A stretch of 64,000 nt of DNA from contig BDDD01002399.1 of the NCBI GenBank assembly GCA_001972305.1, positions 123,085-187,084 on the forward strand, read 5' to 3'. This stretch comes from Cephalotus follicularis. Taxonomy: Eukaryota; Streptophyta; Magnoliopsida; Oxalidales; Cephalotaceae. Below, piece after piece: positions 35,744 through 46,556 of the stretch. The position numbers and the translations under genes are program-made. Under the pieces are notes generated by a model. That model was not told where the DNA came from, searched no databases, and was given only the letters and a program-made list of their open reading frames with translations. How positions within the stretch are numbered: position 1 is the first letter of the stretch; each line of letters starts with the position of its first letter.

Positions 35744-36064
35744 CCATCATCTCTGTCTCATGTTGAGCTCCTTCTAGGAAAATAAATACTTTAAGCTTTT
35801 ATGGTCAGTGAAGATCTCAAATTGGGCACCATAGAGATAGTGCCTCCATTTCTGCAACGCAAATACTATGGCTGCCAACTCAAGATCGTGTACGGGATAA
35901 TTTTCTTCGTACGGTTTTAACTTTCTCAATGCGTATGCAATCACCCTACCATGTTGCATAAGAACACATCCCAATCCCTTCCCAGAAGCATCAGTAGAGA
36001 CAGTAAAACCCTCATTACCCTCCGGCAATGCCAACACTAGAGCCGAGATCAATTGACTCTTCAA
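35744..36064 (-). pseudogene. RNase H, chromovirus G
   Basis: The frame 35774-36064 carries [28 protein letters not shown] and [14 protein letters not shown]. The first motif keeps its Asp. A stop right after KYLFS and another near 35750 separate it from the following RNase H end. The Tyr of the usual YTDAS is Ser here. Confidence 0.9.
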
Positions 36065-36067
36065 CTC

Positions 36068-37510
36068 TCAAAAACTTGCCTCACAAGACTCATCCCATAC
36101 AAAACTTGACTTCTTCTGAGTCAACTGTGTCAATGGTGTAACAAGCTTTGAAACCCCTTTGATGAACCTTCGGTAGTAGCCAGCCAATCCCAAGAAGCTA
36201 CGAACCTCAGTAATGCTCTTCGGTTGGGGCCAATCAACAATACTTTCTATCTTCGAAGGATCCACCGACAATCCTTTACTCGACACAATGTGACCTAGGA
36301 AAGTCACATGATCAAGCCGAAACTCGCACTTGCTGAATTTGGTGTATAGTTGTTCCTTCCGTAATGTCTGCAATACGATCCTTAAATGCTGCATGTGTTC
36401 CTCAATGCTCCTCGAATAAATCAGGATGTCGTCTAAGAATATGACAACAAACTGGTCAAGATAGGGATGGAACACTCTATTCATCAAACACATAAAGGTT
36501 GCAGGAGCATTTGTCAAACCAAATGGCAGTATCAGAAATTCGTAATGCCCATATCTGGTTCGAAATGCGGTCTTCTCCACATCACCTTCTCTGATCCTCA
36601 ACTGATGATAACCTGTTCACAGGTCAAGTTTGGAGAATACAGTAGAACCTTGCAATTGGTCGAACAACTCCTCGATATGTGGCGGAGGATACTTGTTCTT
36701 CACACTCACTTGATTTAGCAACCTGTAATCGATTCACAGCCGCATCGATCCATCCTTCTTTTTCACAAACAGAACCGGTGCTCCCCACGGTGATACACTC
36801 GGTCTGATGAAGCCCTTATCACGATAATCCTGCAATTGAGTCTTCAACTCCTTCAGTTCAGTAGGAGCCATTCGGTACAGAGCTTTTGATATAGGAGCAG
36901 TCCCAGGAAACAGTTCAATACATAACTCTATATCTCTCTCCAGTGGCAACGAAGTGAGATCATCCAGAAATACATCAGGAAAATCACATACAACAGGAAC
37001 TTGTTCAATACTAGGCGTACCTTTCGTATGATCAATTACATACGCCAAATAGCCTTCACATCCTTGCCTGAGATACTTCTGTGCTCGAGTATACGAAATG
37101 ATCAGAGCAGAAACATTCTTCTCTCCGATAAACTTGCACTGAGTCCCATCTTGAAGGTAAAAGGTCATCATCTTGTTATAGCAATCAACACAAGCATGAT
37201 GAGCATACAACCAGTCCATCCCCAAGATTACATCAAAATCCCAGATTGGCAATACTATCAAGTCAGCAGATAACTGAATCCCAGCAATCGTGATTTCACA
37301 ATATTTCATTATAGTGTCGGATAGAAGACAAGTACCAGCTGGAGTACTCACCTCCAATACATAAGGTAGTCTAGAAGTAACACCATGTAAGTTGCAAGCA
37401 AATTCAGATGTAATAAATGAATGTGTCACACCAGGGTCAATCAGTACATTAGCTAGTATGCCAGATATAAAAATGGTACCTCCCACAACAGTAGTAGTTT
37501 CTGGCACATC
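36068..37510 (-). pseudogene. Protease and reverse transcriptase, chromovirus G
   Basis: Two long frames, 36734-37693 and 36068-36601, cover protease and RT. The protease site reads VLIDPGVTHSF (C has GATHSF), the Asp retained. RT begins with [18 protein letters not shown] and is interrupted by stops near 36734 and 36618. It resumes with [26 protein letters not shown] and catalytic [11 protein letters not shown], ending in [15 protein letters not shown]. Only a few stops stand between this copy and an open pol. Confidence 0.92.
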
Positions 37511-38706
37511 ATCTCTAGATAAGGTGTAGACCCTACCTTTCACAATCCCCTTTCTGGTATCCTTCCGCGGTTGAGCAGCCGCAACACTACCACTAGCACC
37601 AGCACTTCCCTGTTGGCCGCGTGCTTGATCCCTCATCCTTGGACAACCATTCAGCATATGTTCTTGTGAACCACACCTCAAGCATTTCCCCATCTTTTTC
37701 CAGCACTCGGTCTCGTCACGGTTCTGGCGACCACAAAAAGTACAACCACCCGAATTCTGTTGACCGCTTCGATTAGGATTTCTTGATCGTGAATTTCTAC
37801 GTCGAGAACCTCCTTGACCTTTGTTGTCGGACCTTGTCGACTTAGCAGGATTATTACTCCCCTGCCCCTGTGACTGTGCGGGCCTTGGTTGATTGGTTAC
37901 GAGACCGTTCCGCTCTCATTTCATTAGCATCGGCTTCCAGAATCATCGCCCTTTCAGCAATATCTACAAAAGAAGTTAGCTGCAACATTAACAGTTTAGA
38001 TCTGATGTCAGGTCGAAGGCCTTTGAAAAACCTTCGGATCATTCGCGATTCACCCTCCACCAGATAGGGGGTATGTCTCGCCAATTCCACGAATCTAGTC
38101 TGGTACTGAGCTACCGTCATATCCCCTTGACGTAACTCCATCAGCTCGGTCTCCCTCCGGTCACGCTCTATCTGTGGTACATAAGCTGCAAGGAACTCAG
38201 ACTGAAATATGTCCCAAGTCCTGTCAAGTCTATGAGATTCCCACTTTGCTTCAGTCCTTTCCCACCAATAGGTAGCATCGCCCCATAAGCGGTATACAGC
38301 AAAGTTGATTTTCTGCTCATCAGTACATTCCACGGCAGCAAAGATTTTCTCCAAGTATCTAATCCATTGCTCGGTCACAGTGGCATTCAGCTCACCATTG
38401 AATATCGGAGGATTCTGTCTCATGAACCGCTCCAAATCTCTGCCAAATCCACTAGTATGACAAGCCTTAGAGCCTGCTGATAGGCTTGGTTAGCCTCGTA
38501 CATCTGCCGTGTCTGCTCCATGTTAGCCGCATTAGCTTGCATCTACTGCTGGAAAAGATCAGCCATGCGGTCAAAATTACTCCTCTCATCTTGCACTGGA
38601 GGAATATTGACTCCTTCATTCACTGCGGGATCATTCGCATGCACTGGCGGTGCATTGACTCGTTCGTCGGCTCTACGCCTTTCCCTTCTACCTCTTCGAA
38701 GATCCA
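37511..38706 (-). pseudogene. Gag, chromovirus G
   Basis: The presumed start at 38706 gives MDLRRGRRERRR, matching C. The 193-codon frame 37854-38435 holds the capsid-like region (AVYRLWGDATYWWE, FQSEFLAAYVP). The zinc knuckles are near 37660-37740: the first reads CTFCGRQNRDETEC, in which the His is replaced by Arg, and the second, CLRCGSQEHMLNGC, is intact. A frameshift near 38460 and a stop near 38543 break the N-terminal part. Confidence 0.9.
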
Positions 38707-38798
38707 TTTAGTTTCCTATATGGAATGACATAATCATTAAGAAATAATTCACTTAATTATTGAGAAACTTATCCCAGCGATAGATTATTTAAAAATAA

Positions 38799-38810
38799 GT
38801 TCTGATGCCA
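38799..38810 (-). other. Decayed primer binding site of G
   Basis: On the minus strand it reads TGGCATCAGAAC, two transitions away from the initiator tRNA-Met site TGGTATCAGAGC. Confidence 0.75.
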
Positions 38811-38813
38811 TGC

Positions 38814-40475
38814 TGCCACACCCCGTTTTCCAAATAAGAGACAACATATATGGAGATATCAGTTAGTATAATCCAGCATTCAACAATATCATTAATCAAT
38901 TTTCATTAACAATGTGCACATAGCACTTAGTTGGTTCAATTCTTTGAAAGTAAGGGAACAATAGTGTTTATGAACACCCAAACTAGTATATACTAATTGT
39001 AACAGTATCAGATACAGAAAAATAGTAAAGGACAACAACAATTCAAGGATTCAATAAGGTCATTAACATACCATAGTCATTCTGGAACAACTCTCACAGG
39101 GAGTGCATGCGTTGTTTAATTTCTGAAATGTAATTATATAAGGTCAGGATTGACTGTTACAATCATCCCATATAGAGGCTAGGGTAATTACATTCAATCT
39201 AAGGCCTAAACAATTTGTATATCAGAAATTTATCTCAGGACAGTCGACTGTTCCCAAGAACAGTCGGCTGTTTTGATTTATTAGTCGACTGTTTGTTCTT
39301 AACAGCCGACTGGTTTGATTGAGTAGTCGACTGTCATGAAGAACAGTCGACTGCTTTGCCCAGAAATTGACAGACAGTAACAGGGCATGCATGTTCAATG
39401 TCCAAAATACTAACTCAACAACACATGCAATCAAACATGAAATTATCCACACATGATATGCACATTATATCTTTGAAAACATGTCAATAGCCCAACCTCA
39501 AATGCTATCCCGGAATCAAATTGAGTTGAATCCTCTCTTTGAGTTCCAAGTTCTTCACCCAACTCAATCTTCCAAAATCCAGTAATTAATCTATATGGTT
39601 GCATGTATACAAGTTTAGATATTAACACCAGTACGTCCATCTAGTTATCTAGTCATGATAACAACAAAATCGGAACCAGAAGCTTACAATCAATTTACTA
39701 AGTTCCATTTTCCATTTCCTAACTAACCAAGTTCAATCTCCAATTTCCAGCCTTATTACTGATGATCATGTTTCATCAGTAGGGTTATAGAATGAGTATG
39801 CTACTGTTTAACTATAACGTCAACAATAACAGAACTTGGAGCTTACCAGGAAATCAAACTTTAACTCCTCCTTTGAACTCCAATCCTCCAACATTTATGC
39901 TTCAAGAATTCCAGCAAGATCTCCTCCATCCTCAGTGTTTTCTAACACTCACACTCTATTCTAACAACTGACAAAGAGGCTTAGGAGCCTTAGAACTCGT
40001 TAGATTACATTAACTCAGCCGTCTCTTTTCTTTCCCTCACATGCATTACTTCTATTCACTTTCTCTCCTTTCAATCTTCTGTTTGCAGGTTGTAGGTTTG
40101 CAGAGCACATGCAAGGCGCTCCTCTTGTATGTTATGGCAGCTGCTAACTCGCATAACACCTGTCTATCATGCATTGCCTCTGCTCTGTCTCACATGCATG
40201 CATAGACACCTGTTCTGTGCCATTCCAGTCGACTGTCTTTAATAGGCAGTCGACTTTCACACTACGAACCGCCAGTCGACTGTTGCCCTGTGATAGTTGG
40301 CTGTTTGAGTTGATTTTTGGGTTCCTTAAGTTTGTTTTACAATTTTTTTCATCTCAGTTCAACCCAAGCATTCACTAATCACAATTCTTATGATAATTGG
40401 ACAAATAATCTCAATAAAATGTATATTTTATTTAAAATGTGCAATATACATTAATTGGAAATCGAGGTCATTACA
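38814..40475 (-). mobile_element. 5' LTR of chromovirus G, internally deleted
   Basis: It ends GGGGTGTGGCA at 38814 (T to C change in the penultimate position region) and starts TGTAATGACC at 40475. Near 38911 it jumps from the equivalent of 31961 to a point within or after the 3' LTR gap, so roughly 600 bp are missing. The rest aligns closely with 32577-34078. Confidence 0.88.
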
Positions 40476-41400
40476 TTTTTAATGAATTGTAATTAGGTTA
40501 AACTTTATTTTTGTTTTTAAGTAGTTTTGTAAGTATAAAAAGAAAGAGAGGCCAGCCATAAACATAGTAGACTCATATAGCCGTCTCTTTCTTCTTCTTC
40601 TTCTTCAGTTTTTGTATTTTTTTTTTTACAATGTTTTGTGGCTAAACTTTCAAGGTTTTTAGGGTTAGAACAAGCCATTAGATGTATTGAGATTCTCCAT
40701 TAATAAAATCGTTGAATTTTTGATTTATTCTTCAATTTTTCAACATCTCCCACACTTTGTATGTCTGAATAAAATCCACACACACTTTGTCTATGAAGAA
40801 GAAAGTTGTTGAATGAATGGTGTTTGCACGAAATCAATGGATGTCTACTCATACGGTTTGTTACGCCGAACACACTCTGTCTAGACCTAACACAACTAAT
40901 CATACGATTTGTGATCGTTGCCACACGCTGCATAGACATAGCATGACTACTCATACACTTTGTTATCATAGTCGCACTCCGTATCGATCTAGCAGTTGTT
41001 GATTATCAAGGTTTAATCAATAAAGTAAGTGAGTTCTCAACACAATCTATGGTGAGTTTCTATACCCTAAAACCGATTTTATCTTGCATATATTATTCAG
41101 TTTATTTCCTGTTTTGATGAGTTCATAATTTGCATGCTTTAATTCTGTTAGTTTTTAATACCACTACGTGTAACTGTCGACAGCTTGCTTGTAAGCGTTG
41201 ATGCTTTAAACCCCTGTTTCAATTGTTTAGTTTAATTTTGCATGTTTAGGAGTAGATTTTGATAATAGGCTTCAATTTTGCATACTACGCCTAGGTTGGA
41301 TAGATTAAAACTAATTTAATTTGTTTCCTAGCGTTCGACCCGTTACTACACAACCGTACACTTGCGGTATAAATTTAATTATTTTCAAAATTCGTGAACA
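40476..41400 (+). mobile_element. 5' LTR of F, second part
   Basis: It resumes with the TTTTT duplication and aligns with 57010-57900. It contains a 51-bp type tandem repeat (about 40845-40995) and ends TTCGTGAACA before the primer site. Confidence 0.9.
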
Positions 41401-41406
41401 AGTTTT

Positions 41407-41424
41407 TGACACCGTTGCTGGGGA
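41407..41424 (+). other. Primer binding site of F, decayed Athila type
   Basis: It reads TGACACCGTTGCTGGGGA. H keeps the canonical Athila form TGGCGCCGTTGCCGGGGA, so F has three differences, all G-to-A or C-to-T. Confidence 0.85.
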
Positions 41425-41630
41425 AACAACGTTTTAGATTAGTTTTAATTTATTTAATGGATTCATAGTATTTAGTTTAATTAGGTTTTCTGCATAAAAA
41501 AAACTGCTCTGCCTTATCTTAGCATTCTCTACGTTTAAATTGTGTTATCTGATTTAACTTAGTGTTCTCCGCTTTAGTGTGTGTTCTGAGTTTTTTTATG
41601 ATTGAGTGGGCACGTGGTCCAAATAATTGT

Positions 41631-42191
41631 CTTGAAAGAATTAATAAACAAGCAAAAATGGCTAACGATTGACCCAACCAAACTCTGCGCGATAGATTCT
41701 ATCCTACAAGGACAGTGCAACCATCCTGTATCCAGTTGCCTGCACCTCAGGGTAAAAATTTCGAGTTGAAATCTCAGTTCATTAGCATGCTCTCTCACTT
41801 TCATGGTCTGCCCAATGAGAATGCATATTTCTTCCTTCGTGAGTTCGAGGAGGTATGTGCCCTCATGAAACTCCAGCAATTATCCAATGATGGTATCATA
41901 TTGCGATTCATAAAAGTTTCTCTCAAAGATGGAGCCAAGAAGTGGCTCTACAGTCTACCAAGTGGTTCCATTTCTACAAGGGATCAATTCACTGTTTTGT
42001 TCCTAAAGAAATTCTTTCCTCTCCAAAAAACCAATAAGCTTAGGAACGACATTCTCCATTTCGCCAGTGACCCAATGAACCATTCTCTTGATGTATGGAA
42101 CGTTTTAAACACCACCTCTTAGAGTGTCCTCATCACGGTCTAAACACCTGACATTTATGCCAAATCATCTATGAAGGCATCGACTACCAGA
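41631..42191 (+). pseudogene. Gag of Athila F, N-terminal part
   Basis: The frame 41715-42122 holds the Athila gag core: FLREFEEVCALMKLQQL, LKDGAKKWLYSLPSGS and FLKKFFPLQKTNKLRNDI. Near 42090 the frame shifts relative to H. In the corrected frame an in-frame TGA lies at 42149-42151 after HHGLNT, at the same codon as in H. The gene is cut at 42191 by H and continues at 50449. Confidence 0.9.
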
Positions 42192-43732
42192 TGTTCACGT
42201 AAAAAGAATGTTTTAAAATTTATAGCCGCAAGTGCACGGGTCATGCAGTAACGGGTCGAACGCAGGGAAACGTTAAACTAGTTATAATTTATCCAACCTA
42301 GGCGAAGTATACGAAATCAAGGTTTAATTATGAAAACCACTCCTAATTATGAAAAAATAATAAAACAATTGAAAACAGGTAAGAAATAAATAAAATAAAA
42401 TAACAGACTAAAATAATTGAAAATAATAGAAAATAACACGTGCAAATTAAAACTAATTAAAGCAATAAGTAAAACTAAAGAAAATATATAATGGAAAATT
42501 TGTTTTAGGGTATAGAAACTCACCATAGATTGTAATGAACAATTCACTTTAATTAAACGATCATACCTTGATAACCAACAGCAGCTAGGTCGATACGGAG
42601 TGCGACTGTGATGACAAATCGTATGAGTAGTCATGCTAGGTCTATACGGAGTGTGGATTTTAATCAGACAAACCGTATGAGTAGTCATGCTAGGTCTATA
42701 CGAAGTGTGTTCGGCGTGACAAACAGTATGAGTAGACTCCATTGATCGCATTAAACACCATTCATTCAGCAACTTTAAACTTCACCGACAAGATGTTTGT
42801 GGATTTTAATCAGACAGACAAAGTATGTGTGAAGCAGAAAAATTGAAGAACAAATAAAATATTCAAGAATTTTTATTGATGGAACTGAAACAATAACAAT
42901 CTAGGTTTTGTTCTAACCCAAAAACCTTAAGAAACTAGCTACAAAACATTAAGAAAACTAAACTGAAAAGAAAAGAAGAAGGGAGGCGGCTGCTACTACT
43001 GTTTTCTTCCTACTGCCTCCTTTTCTGTCGTTTGCACTATGCCTTATATATTTACACACACCCGAATACCTAAAGCAATGCAAAACAGCAAATTTTTTTC
43101 TTTCCTTTTCTTGTGCGCACGTTGTTGATTACTTTTGGAATTAATACTGAGGCATTGCATGCATGGGAGGAACACGTGAACTGCGGCTACTGACTTGAAG
43201 ACTTGCAATGGCTTCTGGCGCTTTTGGCAAGGCACATTGCTGACTTGAATTGCGTGTGTATTGCATTTGGCGGCTGTATTGCATGCATGTGTTGAATGGT
43301 TGCATGAAGGCTTGATGCGCATGGTGGCGTGAGATGCTGGGCTTGTTTGCTGGAGAATGCATTCAATGTGCATTGATAACTAATGGCCTAATGGTAATAT
43401 GCCATGCAATCCAAATGTATCCTCTAACTATATCTCTTCACTTGAACCTCGGAATATGTCGACCCAAGAATTACAAGTGCACCAAATGATTTTATGAACG
43501 CAATGAGTCCAATATTTGATCTGTTCTGGTAACTTCCAAAGGTTTCATAATTACCATTATGCCACTATCTCTTATTTTGACTCCGAAATTAGCTTCTTAG
43601 CTCCATTTATTTCTCTTTCACAGAATTAAACCGAAAACCTCAAAATACAACAAAACATACCCGAGTAATCTGATCCAAGCAGAAAAATATAACAAATAGA
43701 TCATTAAAAATAACACATTTTTATACTAAACA
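42192..43732 (-). mobile_element. 3' LTR of Athila H
   Basis: On the minus strand it starts TGTTTAGTATAAAAATG at 43732 and ends TACGTGAACA at 42192. It holds a GTATGAGTAGTCATGCTAGG repeat (42621, 42675, 42726; steps 54 and 51 bp) related to the 51-bp repeat of LTR F. Confidence 0.9.
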
Positions 43733-43747
43733 AATACCCCATACTTA
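43733..43747 (-). other. Polypurine tract of Athila H
   Basis: On the minus strand it reads AAGTATGGGGTATT before TGTTTAG. F has AAGAATGGGGGTATT at the same place. Confidence 0.8.
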
Positions 43748-44582
43748 GACTTTGCTTGTCCTCAAGCAAACCAAATGGACAACTAAAACAAGAAAACAAA
43801 CACAAAAATAGAAAACAAAAAACACAAGCAAAAACCTAACTCACTTTCGTAGGAATCACGATTGCATTTAGCTTATGCAACAAGCCGTTAAACCCCTAGG
43901 TGCCCCTAGTGGACGAGTTTTGTCTCGTGAGTGTTTTCCAATCGAATAAACACACAAAATTCAGTTCATCAAAACTTTGAAAACAGGTAAAATGTATCTA
44001 TACTCAAAAATTCATAGAACACCCCCATACTTGAATTTTATTAACTCGTTCCAAGTTATAGAATCAAAACACATCTCAATTAAGGAACTTTTAGCAAATT
44101 ATTTTATTATTCCACCATTAATGACCAATCAAGATGTGCATTCGCAACAACACAAAATCCTACTTCGGAGTCAGACAAAAGAACTTTAGCACTCACATAT
44201 ACACACATATATATATTTCTTCATTTTTTTCCTTTCTTTTACCAACTTTTAAATTCGTGCAATGTCTTAGCCTCTTAAGCTTTCTATAAGATCCATATAG
44301 CGAGCTTTTGACCAGTTACTCTCAAACCAGTTGGCTTTAAGGAACTAGGTGTAGAACACCCCTAAGGTTTAATTACTCGAATCAAATAGGCTATAGACTA
44401 AGACTGAATTCAAAGTAAATTTATTTATATATTTTTAATATGTCTTAGCCTCTTAAGCTTTCTATAAGATCCATGTAGCGAGCTTTCGACCAGTTACTCT
44501 CAAACCAGTTGGCTTTAAGGAACTAGGTGTAGAACACCCCTGAGGTTTAATCACTCGAATCAAATAGGCTACAGACTAAGAC

Positions 44583-44621
<39 letters not shown>

Positions 44622-44996
44622 TGCAAGAACATCAATTCCTTGTCCTCCTCCTCATTAAAATCTTATGAAACTTTGAAAACACACAAGATCGGTCTTTTTA
44701 TTTATCCTTTTAATTTTCGCACAAAACTCCTACCTTGAGATGCATTCCTTTTCTTTTCCTTGAAAACAAAATTTTTATTATCTCCTATGGTGTTTTCTAT
44801 TATCTCTAAGCATATCAACACTTATTCCTACTTTCAAAATTAAAATGAACTTTGGTCTAAACCCCCCCATACTTAAATTTTGCATTGTCCTCAATGCAAT
44901 GAAAACAACTATAGATAAAAAAAAATGAATGCTCAACAAATATATGAAACAATGCAATCAAATAAAAACAATAGGGGTGGGTATTACCAGATATGA
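43748..44996 (-). mobile_element. 3' non-coding region of H with a tandem duplication and an AT run
   Basis: No gene is seen. A block of about 180 bp occurs twice in tandem (about 44264-44412 and 44443-44582), each with TCTTAGCCTCTTAAGCTTTC and GGAACTAGGTGTAGAACACC. F has a single copy, inverted, near 55680-55815. An (AT)n run follows at 44586-44622. Confidence 0.8.
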
Positions 44997-45587
44997 TCAT
45001 GGAGTCTCGAAATAACGAGGCTCATGAAAGTCCATGGCCTCCTCCACCGATGCAGCCATAAATTTGAGAAATCTTTGCGTTCGCTGCCCGTTTACTTCAT
45101 TCGCGTCCCCAATACCCGTCTTAACAAACTCAAACACACCACGTGAAGGCATAGGTTTAACAATATAAGCATCATCCCAAAAGGATATCCACCAATAAAA
45201 TCCATCATTAGAACAAGAACATTTGAATGCATCTCCTATACCTGTCATGTGAATCTTAAACATACCACATGATAAAACAATTTTAACAATATAAGAGCAA
45301 TCACAACAACATCTGCATCAATAGAAACCATCAAGAGAAGAATAACAGTGAAAAACGTTGTCAACAAAACGTAGAGATTGCCAAGAAACAATGTAAGCAT
45401 CGTCCCAATAGGATTTCCACCAGTAAAAACTATCTAGAGAACAAAAACATTCAAATGCATCACCTAAACCTATCTTAGCAACCTTACACACACAATGGGA
45501 GAAAACAATTTTTACAATTTTAGAACCATCCTAACACGATCTCCACTAGTAGAAACCATCAAGTGAATCACAAAAATCGTGGCCAAC
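44997..45587 (-). repeat. Tandem modules derived from the Athila pol C-terminus (GPY-like tail)
   Basis: The 88-codon frame 44997-45263 ends like the pol of F (GDANEVNGQ, then FHEPRYFETP; F has GAFKVNGQ and LHEPLYFKPP). Upstream on the same strand, modules boundaries recur near 45155, 45281, 45387 and 45509. The module encodes forms of DGFYWW, then WDDAYIVK, then VFEFVKTGIGDA. In F the matching single segment is WDGPYIVK through VFDICKVGTNGAF at about 55048-55128. So this looks like 3-4 decayed copies, 105-126 bp each, of the integrase tail plus a short inserted piece. Confidence 0.7.
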
Positions 45588-46538
45588 CAACCATTGACTA
45601 TCCAAAAAAAAATCGATGATCCCATCGTCCAACCAACTCAATATCTCCTTTTGCGTAACCTCTAATTCCTTGAATTCTCTCAAGCATTCCATGAAGTTGT
45701 TATCAAAATCTTCGTCAAAGTACGTTTGGTCAGGCGTGGCAATTTTGTGAGTGTAATGGGATAGATGATCCCATTCACTATTCGAATTTGGCTCATTGAG
45801 CTTATTTTCCAACCATATTAACGCTTCATCATTTTCTAGCCACGTCAATCTATCCTTTTGGTTAGTTTCCTCTACCTCTAATTCTCTCCTGAAATTGCGA
45901 TCAAAGTCAATATTAAGATACGAATCAATGGTATCAGGAATCGAGCGAATCACGTAGACATCATCAAAGTCAGATTGATGCTTTCCCAATTGGAAAATGT
46001 TAAAGTCCATCGACGACTTTCCAAAACTCAACTTCATGAGACCATTTCGGCAATTGATCAATGCATTACTTGTGGCCAAGAATGGTCTACCAAGGATAAT
46101 TGGGATTTGGTCTTTTATATTTACAACAGGCTGGGTATCTAATACGACAAAGTCGACAGGAAAGAAAAACTCACCAACCTTTATCAAAACATCCTCAATC
46201 TTCCCTCTAGGAACTTTTACCGATCTATCAGCTAATTGTAGAGTCGTGTTGGTCGAGCGCAACTCTCCTAAACCTAGTTGCTCAAAAACTGACGAAGGTA
46301 ACAAATTCGCACTTGCTCCTAAATCGAGCAAGGCATGATCGATTTTGGTGTTACCAATTACACAAGAGATTGCCGGGCAGCCAGGATCTTTGTATTTTGG
46401 ATTTTTTGGTTGCGAAATGATCGCAGTGATGTTGGCTGCCAAGAAAGCCTTTTTCTGAGTGTGAAGGATCCACTTTTTCGTGCATAAGTCTTTTAGGACT
46501 TTTACGTAAGAGGGCACCTGCTCAATGGCTTCAAGCAA
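45546..46538 (-). pseudogene. Protease region of Athila H, joined to a stub of RT
   Basis: The 330-codon frame starts LEAIEQVPSYVKVLKDLC, typical of the Athila gag-protease junction. It holds the aspartic protease site ALLDLGASANLLPSSVF (about residues 69-85) and IPIILGRPFLATSNALI (about 145-160). Near the end EVTQKEILSWLDDGI matches the first part of the RT in F (KEILKWLDNGIIYP at about 52652). It then switches to the tail modules, ending CDSLDGFY. The RT to integrase span is thus deleted between these two points. Confidence 0.88.
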
Positions 46539-46556
46539 TGGGATATTGATTTGAAC

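Larger units (their letters stand above)
31864..40475 (-). mobile_element. Chromovirus G (Ty3/gypsy, Tekay/Del-like)
   Basis: This 8.6-kb minus-strand element is closely related to C along its whole coding region. It is inserted in the 5' LTR of F with flanks TTTTT on both sides (31859-31863 and 40476-40480). It carries a sequence gap in its 3' LTR. All six pol and gag domains remain recognisable with few stops. Confidence 0.92.

Noticed and set aside
40561..40632. TTCTTCTTC and poly-T runs as a polypyrimidine regulatory site
   Set aside because: Low-complexity LTR sequence present in both F LTRs at different lengths; no further support.
44586..44622. (AT)n run as a functional element
   Set aside because: Ordinary microsatellite in a non-coding region.
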